From: JBEEJZ01 sp046046915
GTDB lineage: Bacteria > Pseudomonadota > Gammaproteobacteria > Burkholderiales > Burkholderiaceae_C
Direction: 5' to 3'
NCBI GenBank assembly: GCA_046046915.1
Contig: JBJOIT010000064.1
Location: 1-13,979 of the forward strand
DNA: 13,979 nucleotides
Part shown: positions 1 to 7,321 of the stretch, one piece after another
Layout of the letters: each line of letters opens with the position of its first letter
Position numbering within the stretch: position 1 is the stretch's first letter
Made by a program: the position numbers and the translations under genes
Notes under the pieces: model-generated
The model's database searches: none
Seen by the model: the letters and a program-made list of their open reading frames with translations, nothing else
Told to the model about the DNA's origin: nothing

Positions 1-387
1 TTGATGGCCAGCGCCGCCAGCAGCGTGTTCCGCAGCATGGAATCCATGCGCAAGGTGCAGCAGCACGCCGCCCATCAGGGCAATCTGCACTACTCGGCAG
101 CGGCAGCGCGCCTGAGTGGCAGCTGCGAGCCTGCAGAACTCAGCGCCATCCAGTCCGAGCTCATACGCTTTGATGCGCAAGAGGCTGGCCGCTACTGGCA
201 GCAAATGACCGCCGCCATGCTGCAGGCGCAAATTGAATGCATGTCTGCAGCCAACCACCTGTTTGACCAGGAATCCGGCAGCGGCATGAAATCCGCCTTC
301 GATGCCTTCCAGCAAGTCATGCCCATGGCGGCGCCTTTCTTTGCCAGTCACTCCAACGGCCATGCATCGCATGCACGGGCGGCCTGA
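1..387 (+). CDS. Phasin family protein, probably cut at the 5' end by the window edge
   Basis: Phasins coat PHA granules in the cytoplasm and control their size and number. The visible 128 residues are mostly predicted amphipathic helix, rich in Ala, Gln and Met, with the pattern of phasin_2-type proteins: a Gln/Ala-rich helix (SMESMRKVQQHAA), an acidic stretch around ELSAIQSELIRFDAQEAGRYWQQM at about 45-69 (read in two parts, AELSAIQSELIRF then DAQEAGRYWQQM), and a low-complexity His/Ala tail (SHARAA). The reading frame is open to base 1, and phasins are usually longer (about 180 residues), so the true start probably lies upstream; the TTG/ATG at 1-6 is not a convincing start. The convergent PHA synthase downstream supports the call. 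There is no signal peptide or membrane segment in what is visible. An alternative is another helical granule-associated protein. Family assignment is by pattern, not by search. Confidence 0.72.
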   Translation: MMASAASSVFRSMESMRKVQQHAAHQGNLHYSAAAARLSGSCEPAELSAIQSELIRFDAQEAGRYWQQMTAAMLQAQIECMSAANHLFDQESGSGMKSAFDAFQQVMPMAAPFFASHSNGHASHARAA

Positions 388-410
388 ACACCGCTGAGCT
401 CGCTGGTTTT

Positions 411-436
411 GCCCGGCAGGCAGACCGGGCTTTCTT
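411..436 (+). terminator. Rho-independent terminator-like hairpin after the phasin gene
   Basis: A perfect 6-base GC stem (GCCCGG at 411-416, CCGGGC at 425-430) with an 8-base loop is followed directly by TTTCTT. It lies 24 bases after the phasin stop codon, the right place to end that transcript before it runs into the oppositely oriented PHA synthase gene. Confidence 0.6.
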
Positions 437-453
437 ATCAGCAGATGCCATCC

Positions 454-496
454 GAGCCCCAAGGGCTGCCCGTTAACACGGCAATCCTTGGGGCTC
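454..496. repeat. Long inverted repeat between convergent phasin and PHA synthase genes
   Basis: Two perfect 11-base arms (GAGCCCCAAGG at 454-464, CCTTGGGGCTC at 486-496) flank a 21-base loop that contains a further 4-base stem (TGCC 467-470, GGCA 480-483). It begins 13 bases beyond the PHA synthase stop codon on the - strand. Neither side carries a good T-run, so it could be a weak bidirectional terminator or an mRNA 3'-end stabilising hairpin. The structure is seen directly; the function is inferred. Confidence 0.55.
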
Positions 497-509
497 TTCG
501 TCGTTGGCA

Positions 510-2261
510 TCACCCTTGGTGCACATAGCTCCCAGGCGCCGCCAGAGTCCCGCTCTCATGTGCCAAGCCCCCCACCGGCGCCGCATCCACCTCACGACTG
601 GAGTGCTTGCGCAACCAGTTATCCCAAGTGGGCCACCAGGAACCGCTGTGTGAGGGCGCGGTGCGCAGCCAGATTTGTGGATCGGCGGGCGCTTTGCCCA
701 AAGCGTGTGTGAACTCACGATAGCTGGATCGGGGGTGCGCCGAGGGGCCACCGGGGGGGTTCACGATGCCCACGTTGTGCCCGCCGGTGGTCAGCACAAA
801 GGTCACCGGTGACATCACCAGTCGATGGATTTTGTATACCGAGCTCCAAGGTGAGACGTGGTCGCGCTCGGTCGCCAGCACGAACATGGGCAGCTTGATG
901 TCGTCCAGTTCGATGGTGAGCCCGTTGTGCCGATAGCGCCCTTCCGATAAATCATTGTGCAGGTACAGGCGCCGCAGGTACTGGCTGTGCATGCGCGCGG
1001 GCAGGCGTGTGGCGTCCGCATTCCAGGCCCGAAGCGCAGTCATGGGGGTGTGCGCACCCATCAGGTACTCGTGCACGAGCTTGGACCACACCAGATCTTT
1101 TGAGTTGATCAGGGCAAAGGCCCCAGCCATTTGCCGTCCATCCAGATAGCCACGACCGGTCATCAGATCTTCTAAAAAAGAGATCTGGCTCTCGTCGATG
1201 AACAAGCCCAGCTCACCCGGCTCGTGAAAGTCGGTCTGGGCAGCAAGCAAGCTGATGGTTTTCAGCGGATTGCGCGGGTGGGCACCTAGCACTGCAGCAG
1301 CGATGGTCAGCAAGGTCCCGCCCAGGCAGTAGCCCATGGCATGTATGCCCATACCAGGGCAACATTCGCGCACATGCTTGACGGCGGCCATGACCCCCAG
1401 CTCCACATAGTCGTGCATGCCCAGATCGCGATCTTCGCTGCCCGGGTTTTTCCAGGACACCATGAACACCCGGTGCCCCTTGGACACCAGATACTTCACC
1501 AGGGAGTCTGCCGGCGTCAGGTCCAGGATGTAGTACTTCATGATCCACGAGGGCACGATCAGGATGGGTTCAGCCAGAACTTTGTCGGTGACCGGCTCGT
1601 ACTCCAGAAGCTCGATCAGGTGGTTGCGAAACACCACCTTGCCCGGCGTGAGGGCCACAGACACGCCCGGCTGAAACGCCTCCACACCCCGGGGTTTGCT
1701 GTCGGTCAGCACCGTCATGGCATCGCGCGACCAATTCACCGAACCGTTGATCAGGTTGGCACCGCCACTGCGCCAGGTTTCTTTAAGTACCTGCGGATTG
1801 GTGGTCACAAAGTTGGACGGGGACCACATGTCCAACCATTGGCGCGTGATGAAGGCCGCCATGTCCTCGTGGTGATCAGATACCCCACGAACCCCGCGCA
1901 TGGATTCGGTCCACCAGCTGTCCTGCAGCAAAAAGGCCTGTGCCAACAGCCGGAACGGGGCCTGATGCCATTCTGGCGGCGAAAAGCGTTTGTCCTGGGG
2001 CAAGGGCTCGATGCAGGGAACGCACTCCGCCTGCAAGGCGTACGGGGCATATTGCAGCCACATGAGCCACTTGCGTTGCGCACTGACGAACATCTCGCTT
2101 TGGCGAGACGGTGACACCATCAGATGGATCGCCCAGTCTGCGTAGGCCATGGCCACTGACGATGGCGAAATACCGTGGGCCATGCGGGCCATCCACAGCT
2201 TGAGTGGCAAATCCATGGGGGCCGGGGCATGCACCTCGGGGGTGTATTCAATGTTCAGCAT
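510..2261 (-). CDS. phaC: Polyhydroxyalkanoate synthase (class I-like PhaC)
   Basis: It polymerises (R)-3-hydroxyacyl-CoA into PHA at the granule surface, releasing CoA. The 583-residue product has the usual class I length. An N-terminal PhaC_N region (about 50-220) precedes an alpha/beta-hydrolase core. The lipase-like box is GYCLGG (310-315), with nucleophile Cys312; Asp467 (ATERDH) and His495 (TTGGHN) complete the triad. The Asp-to-His spacing of 28 equals that recalled for the Cupriavidus enzyme. The conserved WNAD motif (413-416) is present. The frame is open 35 codons further upstream, but ATG at 2261 is preferred because AGGAG lies 5 bases before it and the extra stretch (Ser/Arg-rich) looks non-coding. 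The box reads GYCLGG rather than the GFCVGG I recall as common, so this may be a second PhaC paralogue. No phaA or phaB is visible in the window. The substrate chain length is unknown. Confidence 0.92.
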   Translation of the reverse strand: MLNIEYTPEVHAPAPMDLPLKLWMARMAHGISPSSVAMAYADWAIHLMVSPSRQSEMFVSAQRKWLMWLQYAPYALQAECVPCIEPLPQDKRFSPPEWHQAPFRLLAQAFLLQDSWWTESMRGVRGVSDHHEDMAAFITRQWLDMWSPSNFVTTNPQVLKETWRSGGANLINGSVNWSRDAMTVLTDSKPRGVEAFQPGVSVALTPGKVVFRNHLIELLEYEPVTDKVLAEPILIVPSWIMKYYILDLTPADSLVKYLVSKGHRVFMVSWKNPGSEDRDLGMHDYVELGVMAAVKHVRECCPGMGIHAMGYCLGGTLLTIAAAVLGAHPRNPLKTISLLAAQTDFHEPGELGLFIDESQISFLEDLMTGRGYLDGRQMAGAFALINSKDLVWSKLVHEYLMGAHTPMTALRAWNADATRLPARMHSQYLRRLYLHNDLSEGRYRHNGLTIELDDIKLPMFVLATERDHVSPWSSVYKIHRLVMSPVTFVLTTGGHNVGIVNPPGGPSAHPRSSYREFTHALGKAPADPQIWLRTAPSHSGSWWPTWDNWLRKHSSREVDAAPVGGLAHESGTLAAPGSYVHQG

Positions 2262-2266
2262 CAAGT

Positions 2267-2271
2267 CTCCT
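2267..2271 (-). promoter_or_regulatory. Ribosome binding site deciding the phaC start
   Basis: On the - strand AGGAG stands 5 bases before ATG at 2261. It favours this start over in-frame upstream candidates as far as 2366, none of which I judged to have a comparable site. Confidence 0.7.
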
Positions 2272-2317
2272 GGTTCGGTCGTCACTGGGGGTAACACTGA
2301 TCTTCGCCAAGGCTTTG

Positions 2318-2382
2318 ATTTGCGGCTTGATGATTCGCATCTGGTAGATCCCGCCTGCGAGGGCAACTGCGAATCCGCAAAT
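2318..2382. repeat. Nested dyad in the divergent phaC-hsp20 intergenic region
   Basis: The outer arms are ATTTGCGG (2318-2325) and CCGCAAAT (2375-2382). The inner arms are GATTCGCA (2332-2339) and TGCGAATC (2368-2375). Both pairs are perfect 8-base inverted repeats sharing one base at 2375, so together they can form one long hairpin with a 6-base bulge on the left side and a 28-base apical region. It lies between two divergent starts and could be a pair of operator half-sites or an mRNA leader structure. I could not identify convincing -35/-10 or heat-shock sigma elements around it. Confidence 0.5.
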
Positions 2383-2459
2383 GAGGGGGCTCGCGGCCTT
2401 CCTACAGTGAGCGTTCCCCCGGCATTGCCGGTTTATGACGCCCCTGAAAAGGAGATCCC

Positions 2460-2888
2460 ATGAGAAACCTCAGCCTGCTCGAACCCGCTTTCAATGACCC
2501 CTTCGGAACCACCCTGAGCCGCTTTTTCGGCCCCATGGCCCAAGACCTCGAAGCCCGCATGCCCAAGATGCAGATTGATGTGACCGAGCGCAACGGCACC
2601 TACGAGGTCAAGGCCGACTTGCCCGGCGTGAAAAAGGAAAACATCAATGTACGCATCGACGGCAACGTCGTGCAAATCGATGCCGACATCACCCAGGAAA
2701 AAGACAGCCGCTCCAATGGCGGCAAAGTCTTGCGCAGCGAGCGCTACCAGGGCAGCGTGTCGCGCAGCTTCAGCCTCGCACAAGACGTGGACGACAGCAA
2801 GGCCAAGGCCAATTACGCCGATGGCGTGCTGACCTTGGAGTTGCCCAAAAAGGCCGCTACCGCATCGCACCGCCTGCAAATTCAGTAA
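2460..2888 (+). CDS. Hsp20 family small heat-shock protein
   Basis: An ATP-independent holdase chaperone that binds unfolding proteins in the cytoplasm as large oligomers. The 142-residue length is typical. A short variable N-terminal arm (1-35) containing Phe-rich FNDPFG and RFFGPM is followed by an alpha-crystallin domain (about 36-132) with the characteristic ADLPGV (52-57), SRSFSL (101-106) and ANYADGVLTLELPK (117-130). A short tail ends in LQI, resembling the I-x-I motif that docks on neighbouring subunits. The start is firm: AAGGAG at 2449-2454 stands 5 bases before ATG. The ABC transporter ATPase gene begins 20 bases after its stop, so the two may be cotranscribed. Bacterial relatives of this type are often under heat-shock control, but I could not find a clear sigma-32 promoter upstream. 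Confidence 0.93.
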   Translation: MRNLSLLEPAFNDPFGTTLSRFFGPMAQDLEARMPKMQIDVTERNGTYEVKADLPGVKKENINVRIDGNVVQIDADITQEKDSRSNGGKVLRSERYQGSVSRSFSLAQDVDDSKAKANYADGVLTLELPKKAATASHRLQIQ

Positions 2889-2908
2889 CAACTGACCCGC
2901 CTGCCGTG

Positions 2909-3631
2909 ATGAGCGCAGCGCCGCCATTGACACCGGTGCTGCGCGCGCGTCACCTTTGCAAGACCTACACCAGTGGCGACACGGTGGTGCATGCCCTGAG
3001 CGATGTGAGTCTGGACATCGCCAAGGGCGAGTTTCTGGTGTTGCTAGGGGCCTCTGGCAGCGGCAAATCAACCCTGCTGAACATTCTGGGTGGCCTTGAT
3101 AACCCCACCAGCGGCGAACTTGACTTTGCCGGCACGCCGCTCACGCACGCGGGCGATGCCGAGCTCACCCGCTACCGGCGCGAGCATGTGGGCTTCGTGT
3201 TCCAGTTCTACAACCTGATTCCCAGCCTGACTGTGCGCGAAAACGTGGCTCTGGTCACCGACATCTCCCCGCAGCCTATGGCCGTGGATGACGCACTGGC
3301 ATTGGTTGCCCTGATGCCCCGCGCCGACCACTTTCCGGCACAGTTGTCGGGTGGAGAGCAACAGCGCGTGGCCATTGCGCGAGCCATCGTCAAACGCCCC
3401 GAGCTCTTGCTGTGCGACGAACCCACTGGCGCGCTGGATTACGCCACCGGCAAATTGGTGCTTGAAGTCATTGCCGACATCAACACCCGCCTGGGCACCA
3501 CCGCGGTGGTCATCACGCACAACGCGGCCATTGCCGGCATGGCAGACCGTGTGGTTCGTTTGGCGGATGGTCGCATCGCCAGCATCGAAGTTCCCGCGCG
3601 ACGCCTGCGGCCCGACGAGTTGTCCTGGTAA
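2909..3631 (+). CDS. ABC exporter ATP-binding subunit (MacB/LolD/FtsE-like class)
   Basis: The cytoplasmic ATPase that powers the FtsX-type permease encoded next. The 240-residue protein has every ABC motif: Walker A GASGSGKST (47-55), Q-loop Gln99 (FVFQF), signature LSGGEQQ (146-152), Walker B LLLCDE (166-171), D-loop (GALD) and switch His204 (VITHN). The wording LSGGEQQRVAIARA and DEPTGALD is typical of the MacB/LolD/FtsE branch. The start is uncertain: ATG at 2909 or GTG at 2906 both fit and neither has a good ribosome binding site, which suggests translational coupling to hsp20, whose stop lies 20 bases upstream. The stop is 4 bases before the permease start. The substrate is not predictable. 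The ATPase function is very secure; LolD itself is less likely because the partner permease and adaptor do not look like LolC/E. Confidence 0.94.
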   Translation: MSAAPPLTPVLRARHLCKTYTSGDTVVHALSDVSLDIAKGEFLVLLGASGSGKSTLLNILGGLDNPTSGELDFAGTPLTHAGDAELTRYRREHVGFVFQFYNLIPSLTVRENVALVTDISPQPMAVDDALALVALMPRADHFPAQLSGGEQQRVAIARAIVKRPELLLCDEPTGALDYATGKLVLEVIADINTRLGTTAVVITHNAAIAGMADRVVRLADGRIASIEVPARRLRPDELSW

Positions 3632-3635
3632 AGCC

Positions 3636-5993
3636 ATGCAAGCACTAGACAAAAAAGTGCTCCGCGACCTGCGCCTGATGTGGAGCCAGGCCATCACCAT
3701 CGCCCTGGTAGTGGCCAGCGGTGTGGGCGGCTTCATGGCCAGTCTGTCGGCGGTGGAGTCGCTGTCACTCGCACGCGAGCACTTTTATCAAAGCAACCGG
3801 TTTGCCGATGTGTTCGTGTCACTCAAACGTGCCCCACTGGCGGTGCTGGAGAGGGTAAGACTCCTCCCCGGCGTGGCAGATGCACACGCCACGGTCGAAT
3901 CCGGTGCCCGTGTTTCGGTACCGGGCAGTCCCGACCCTGTGGTCGGCCAACTCATCGGCCTGGATGAACGCACGCAGACCGGGCTCAATCAGGTATCGCT
4001 GCGTGCGGGAATTTGGCCGCGAGCCGCCGGCTCAGATCTTGAAGCCCTGATCAGCGAGGGTTTCGCCAACGCGCACGGCCTGCGTGTCGGCGATGCGGTG
4101 ACGGCGCTGGTCAATGGCAAACGTCGGCGGTTGGTGATCTGCGGTATTGCCTTGTCGCCAGAGTATGTGTTTGCCGGGCTCATGGGCATGCCCGATGTGC
4201 GGTCTTTTGGGGTGTTCTGGGTCGATGCCCGCAGCCTGGCCGGCGCCATCGACATGCAGGGCGCCTTCAACCACGTCGCCTTGCGGTTGCAGTCAGGTGC
4301 GTCCGAATCCACTGTGCGCGAGGCGCTGGATCGCCTGCTGGCGCCCTATGGCGCACAGGTGGCGCGGGGCCGCAGCGAGCAAAGCTCGCACGCCATGCTG
4401 GACAACGAAATCAAGGAACAACGGGTCCTGGGCACACTGCTGCCGTCCATCTTTCTGGCCGTGGCGGCGTTCTTGCTGCATGTGGTGGTGGCAAGATTGG
4501 TCGCCACACAACGTGAGCAGGTGGCGGCGCTGAAGGCGCTGGGCTACGGCAACGCCAGCATTGCCACCCATTACCTGAAGCTGGTATTTCCCATCGTGAC
4601 CGGCGGCTATCTGATGGGCCAGGGACTGGGGCAGTGGCTGGGTGCACAGATCACCCGCCTTTACGCCGACTTTTTTCATTTCGGGACCTTCGAGCACCAG
4701 GTGCCACCGCGGCTGATGGCCATCAGCCTGCTGATCGTTTTGGCCACTGCCCTGCTGGGCACCTTGAGCGCCGTGGCCGCCACCGTGCGCCTCTCGCCTG
4801 CCGAGGCCATGCAGCCCCCTGCGCCTGGGCGCTATCGGCGCGCACTCTTGGAACGGCTGCCCTGGCTGCAAACGCATGTGGGCTTGCGCATGATTTTGCG
4901 CAACCTGGAACGACGGCGACTGCGCGCCCTGCTCACCACCAGTGGCATTGCCGCCGCCGTGGCCATTGTCATCATGGGGAACTTTCTGAGGGACGCCATC
5001 GAGAGCATCGTGGACGTTTCTTTCAACCTCGCACTGCGCAGCGACATTGTGGTTTGGACCACCCAGGCCGTACCCTTGGCGGCAGGGCGCGAACTTGCAG
5101 CTCTGCCCGGTGTGCGCCTGGTCGAACCCGGGCGTGGCGTAGCGGTGCGATTCGTCAACGGGCACCGTGCCGAGAGCGGCGTGCTGCAGGGCTATGCCGA
5201 GGTGCCCGAGTTGCGACGGGTCATTGATCTAAACAAGCACCAGGTCACGCCTGGAGGTGATGGAGTTTTGATGACCGACAGGTTGGCAAACAAGTTGGGC
5301 CTGCGTGTTGGCGATTGGGTCAAGGTCGAGGTGCGTGAGGGGGACAGGCGCGTGCGCCAAGTTTTGCTGGAGCGCACCGTGTCTGACATGATGGGCCTGA
5401 ACGCGTACATGTCGCTGGGGGCGCTGAACCGCCTGCTGGGTGAGGAAGAACTTGCTTCGCTCTTCAGTCTGGCGGTCGATTCGCAGAAGCTGGCGGACGT
5501 GCTGCAAGCCACCCAGGCCCTGCCGCGTATTGCCGGCGCCTTCAGCAAAGCCAGCATGCTGAGCAACATGCAAGAGATTTCGGCACGCAACATCCTTGTG
5601 ATGAGCACCATCCTGACGCTGTTTGCTGGCGTCATTGCGGTGGGAGTGGTTTACAACAATGCGCGCATCGCCCTGGCCGAGCGCAGTTGGGAGCTGGCCA
5701 GCTTGAGGGTGCTGGGCTTCACGCGAGCCGAGGTGTCGGCGCTGCTGCTGGGCGAGCTGGCGCTCACCATTGCCATCGCCCTGCCCCTGGGCATGTTGCT
5801 GGGTCGGGCTTTCACAGCGCTGCTGGTCAGCCTGATCCGCTCGGATCAGTTCAGCTTTCCGGTGGTAATCCTGCCACGCACCTATGCCTGGGCGGCCCTA
5901 TGCGTCTTAATCGCCGGGGCGGCAAGCGCCCTGGTAGTGCGTCGTCGCATCGATCAACTGGACATGGTGTCCGTCCTCAAAACGCGGGAGTAA
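3636..5993 (+). CDS. ABC transporter permease with two FtsX-like domains
   Basis: An inner-membrane subunit that partners the preceding ATPase. The 785-residue protein is an internal duplication. An N-terminal membrane helix (about 17-38) is followed by a large periplasmic domain (about 45-260), then three helices (about 266-290, 313-340, 358-384). After a linker comes a second copy: helix about 431-450, periplasmic domain about 455-648, and three helices (about 651-675, 699-733, 748-768). The cytoplasmic loops ALKALGYG (298-305) and SLRVLGFT (689-696) occupy equivalent places in the two halves and match the FtsX coupling segment. ATG at 3636 follows the ATPase stop by 4 bases; the frame is open far upstream but there overlaps the ATPase gene. 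With the HlyD-like gene it forms a tripartite-style exporter. Substrate unknown. Confidence 0.9.
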   Translation: MQALDKKVLRDLRLMWSQAITIALVVASGVGGFMASLSAVESLSLAREHFYQSNRFADVFVSLKRAPLAVLERVRLLPGVADAHATVESGARVSVPGSPDPVVGQLIGLDERTQTGLNQVSLRAGIWPRAAGSDLEALISEGFANAHGLRVGDAVTALVNGKRRRLVICGIALSPEYVFAGLMGMPDVRSFGVFWVDARSLAGAIDMQGAFNHVALRLQSGASESTVREALDRLLAPYGAQVARGRSEQSSHAMLDNEIKEQRVLGTLLPSIFLAVAAFLLHVVVARLVATQREQVAALKALGYGNASIATHYLKLVFPIVTGGYLMGQGLGQWLGAQITRLYADFFHFGTFEHQVPPRLMAISLLIVLATALLGTLSAVAATVRLSPAEAMQPPAPGRYRRALLERLPWLQTHVGLRMILRNLERRRLRALLTTSGIAAAVAIVIMGNFLRDAIESIVDVSFNLALRSDIVVWTTQAVPLAAGRELAALPGVRLVEPGRGVAVRFVNGHRAESGVLQGYAEVPELRRVIDLNKHQVTPGGDGVLMTDRLANKLGLRVGDWVKVEVREGDRRVRQVLLERTVSDMMGLNAYMSLGALNRLLGEEELASLFSLAVDSQKLADVLQATQALPRIAGAFSKASMLSNMQEISARNILVMSTILTLFAGVIAVGVVYNNARIALAERSWELASLRVLGFTRAEVSALLLGELALTIAIALPLGMLLGRAFTALLVSLIRSDQFSFPVVILPRTYAWAALCVLIAGAASALVVRRRIDQLDMVSVLKTRE

Positions 5994-5995
5994 GC

Positions 5996-7231
5996 ATGTC
6001 TCACAAAAACACCTGGGGCATGGTGGTGGTCGTCGCCCTTCTCATCGCCGCCCTGGCCTGGGCCTTTGCGCCGCGACCACTGGAAGTCGAAGTCGCCACC
6101 GTCATTCAGGCGCCCTTCGAGCAATTCATTGAGGAAGACGGTCGCACCCAGGTGCGCGAGCGCTACACGGTGTCTGCCCCGCTTGCGGCACGCTTGCAAC
6201 GCATCAGCCTGCACGTTGGCGATCCGGTGGCAGCAGGCGATGTGGTGGCCTGGTTGCTGCCCGTCATGCCGACCTTGCAGGACCAACGCAGCGCTCGGGA
6301 AAACCTGGCCAAGGTGGCGGCAGCGGGCGCCGGTGTGGAACGCGCCACAGCGCGGGTGGAGCGTGCCGCCATTTCCCTGCAAGAGAACTGGCTCGAGCTC
6401 CAACGCCAAGGTCGACTGGAAGCGCAAGGCTTCGTGTCTTCAGCCCGTCTGGACGCGCTGCGCCTGGCGGTATCTGGCGCCAGCCGCGATCTCGACGCTG
6501 CGGCTGCCGAGCGCGACGCTGCCCTTTTTGAACAAGACCGTGCACGCGCCGCCGCCAGCCCGGGCACCCCCGAAAAGCAAGCTGATAAACCTTTACAAGT
6601 AAACCCAGACGGCTCAAGGGCCTGGGCCGTGCGCGCACCCGTGGCCGGTGTGGTGTTGAAAGTGAGCCAGCCCAGCGACAACGTGGTAGCCCCCGGTCAA
6701 GCCCTGCTGGACATCGGCGACCCAGGTAGCCTGGAGGTGGTGTGCGAGTTACTCACCCCCGACGCGGCCGTAGTGCAGCCTGGCCAGCGCGTGCTGATCG
6801 AACGCTGGGGTGGGCCCACACAAACCGCTGCAGTGCGCCGGGTTGAGCCCGCAGCCTTCACCAAAGTGTCGGCCTTGGGCGTGGAGGAGCAAAGGGTGAA
6901 GGTCTTGATCGATCTGCCCACCGGCCACGATGCCGCTGAAACTGCCCAACTGCTGCGCCTGGGAGACGCCTACCGCGTGGGCGTGCGCATCGTCACGCAA
7001 TCGCAAGCCGCTGCCGTGCAGGTGCCAGTGGGGGCCGTGTTCAGCCGTGGCACCGGGCTGGCGGTGTACCTTCTGGAGAGCGGTCGGGTCCATCGACAGA
7101 CCATCGAACTGGGCGGGCGCCAGGGATCGATGGCCTGGGTACTCAGCGGCCTGACGCCCGGTCAGCAGGTTGTGGTCTACCCCGGTGCCGGTCTTCAGGA
7201 CGGCAACAAGGTTCGTGTACGCACCCCCTAG
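5996..7231 (+). CDS. HlyD/MacA-type periplasmic adaptor (membrane fusion protein)
   Basis: It probably bridges the ABC permease to an outer-membrane channel or delivers substrate in the periplasm. The 411-residue protein starts with an uncleaved-looking membrane anchor (about 7-25, MVVVVALLIAALAW). The lipoyl-like half-motif (SAPLAARLQRISLHVGDPV, about 60-78) is followed by a short alpha-helical hairpin rich in Ala/Arg/Glu (about 95-185). The second lipoyl half is WAVRAPVAGVVLKVSQPSDN (about 210-229), and beta-barrel and membrane-proximal domains follow, including VQVPVGAVFS (341-350). A linker at about 190-205 is encoded by an AT-richer patch. ATG at 5996 lies 2 bases after the permease stop, with GGGAG just upstream inside that gene, so the genes are coupled. 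The frame extends upstream to 5687 but overlaps the permease. No outer-membrane factor gene is in the window. Confidence 0.9.
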   Translation: MSHKNTWGMVVVVALLIAALAWAFAPRPLEVEVATVIQAPFEQFIEEDGRTQVRERYTVSAPLAARLQRISLHVGDPVAAGDVVAWLLPVMPTLQDQRSARENLAKVAAAGAGVERATARVERAAISLQENWLELQRQGRLEAQGFVSSARLDALRLAVSGASRDLDAAAAERDAALFEQDRARAAASPGTPEKQADKPLQVNPDGSRAWAVRAPVAGVVLKVSQPSDNVVAPGQALLDIGDPGSLEVVCELLTPDAAVVQPGQRVLIERWGGPTQTAAVRRVEPAAFTKVSALGVEEQRVKVLIDLPTGHDAAETAQLLRLGDAYRVGVRIVTQSQAAAVQVPVGAVFSRGTGLAVYLLESGRVHRQTIELGGRQGSMAWVLSGLTPGQQVVVYPGAGLQDGNKVRVRTP

Positions 7232-7280
7232 CCCCGCAGCGCCCGGCGACACCCACCATCGACGGAAACGGTCATCCGGC

Positions 7281-7301
7281 CATGCAGCGTTGAACTGCAT
7301 G
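7281..7301. repeat. Dyad upstream of ferrochelatase
   Basis: CATGCAG (7281-7287) and CTGCATG (7295-7301) are perfect 7-base inverted arms around a 7-base spacer, 20 bases before the hemH start. No T-run follows, so an operator or a leader hairpin is more likely than a terminator. A TTGAAC at 7290-7295 resembles a -35 box but no matching -10 is convincing. Confidence 0.4.
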
Positions 7302-7321
7302 CGCTTCAGTGAAAATGCGTC

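Noticed and set aside
1341..2114. A 257-codon open frame on the + strand inside phaC
   Set aside because: Antisense to a PHA synthase with an intact catalytic triad; His/Gln-rich composition is typical of shadow frames.
2262..2366. N-terminal extension of PhaC by 35 residues
   Set aside because: No ribosome binding site of similar quality, Ser/Arg-rich translation, and it would consume the divergent promoter region.
2397..2425. Possible sigma-32 heat-shock promoter (CTTCC ... CCCCC) before hsp20
   Set aside because: Only a few bases match the CTTGAAA and CCCCAT consensus and the spacing is poor.
3351..3635. Upstream in-frame extension of the permease
   Set aside because: It would overlap the ATPase gene, whose frame carries its signature and Walker B motifs here; ATG at 3636 gives the normal permease N-terminus.
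4293..5165. A 290-codon open frame on the - strand inside the permease gene
   Set aside because: His/Gln/Gly-rich translation without domain pattern, fully inside a convincing FtsX permease on the other strand.
5687..5995. Upstream in-frame extension of the HlyD-type adaptor
   Set aside because: It overlaps the last membrane helices of the permease; ATG at 5996 puts the membrane anchor at the N-terminus as expected.
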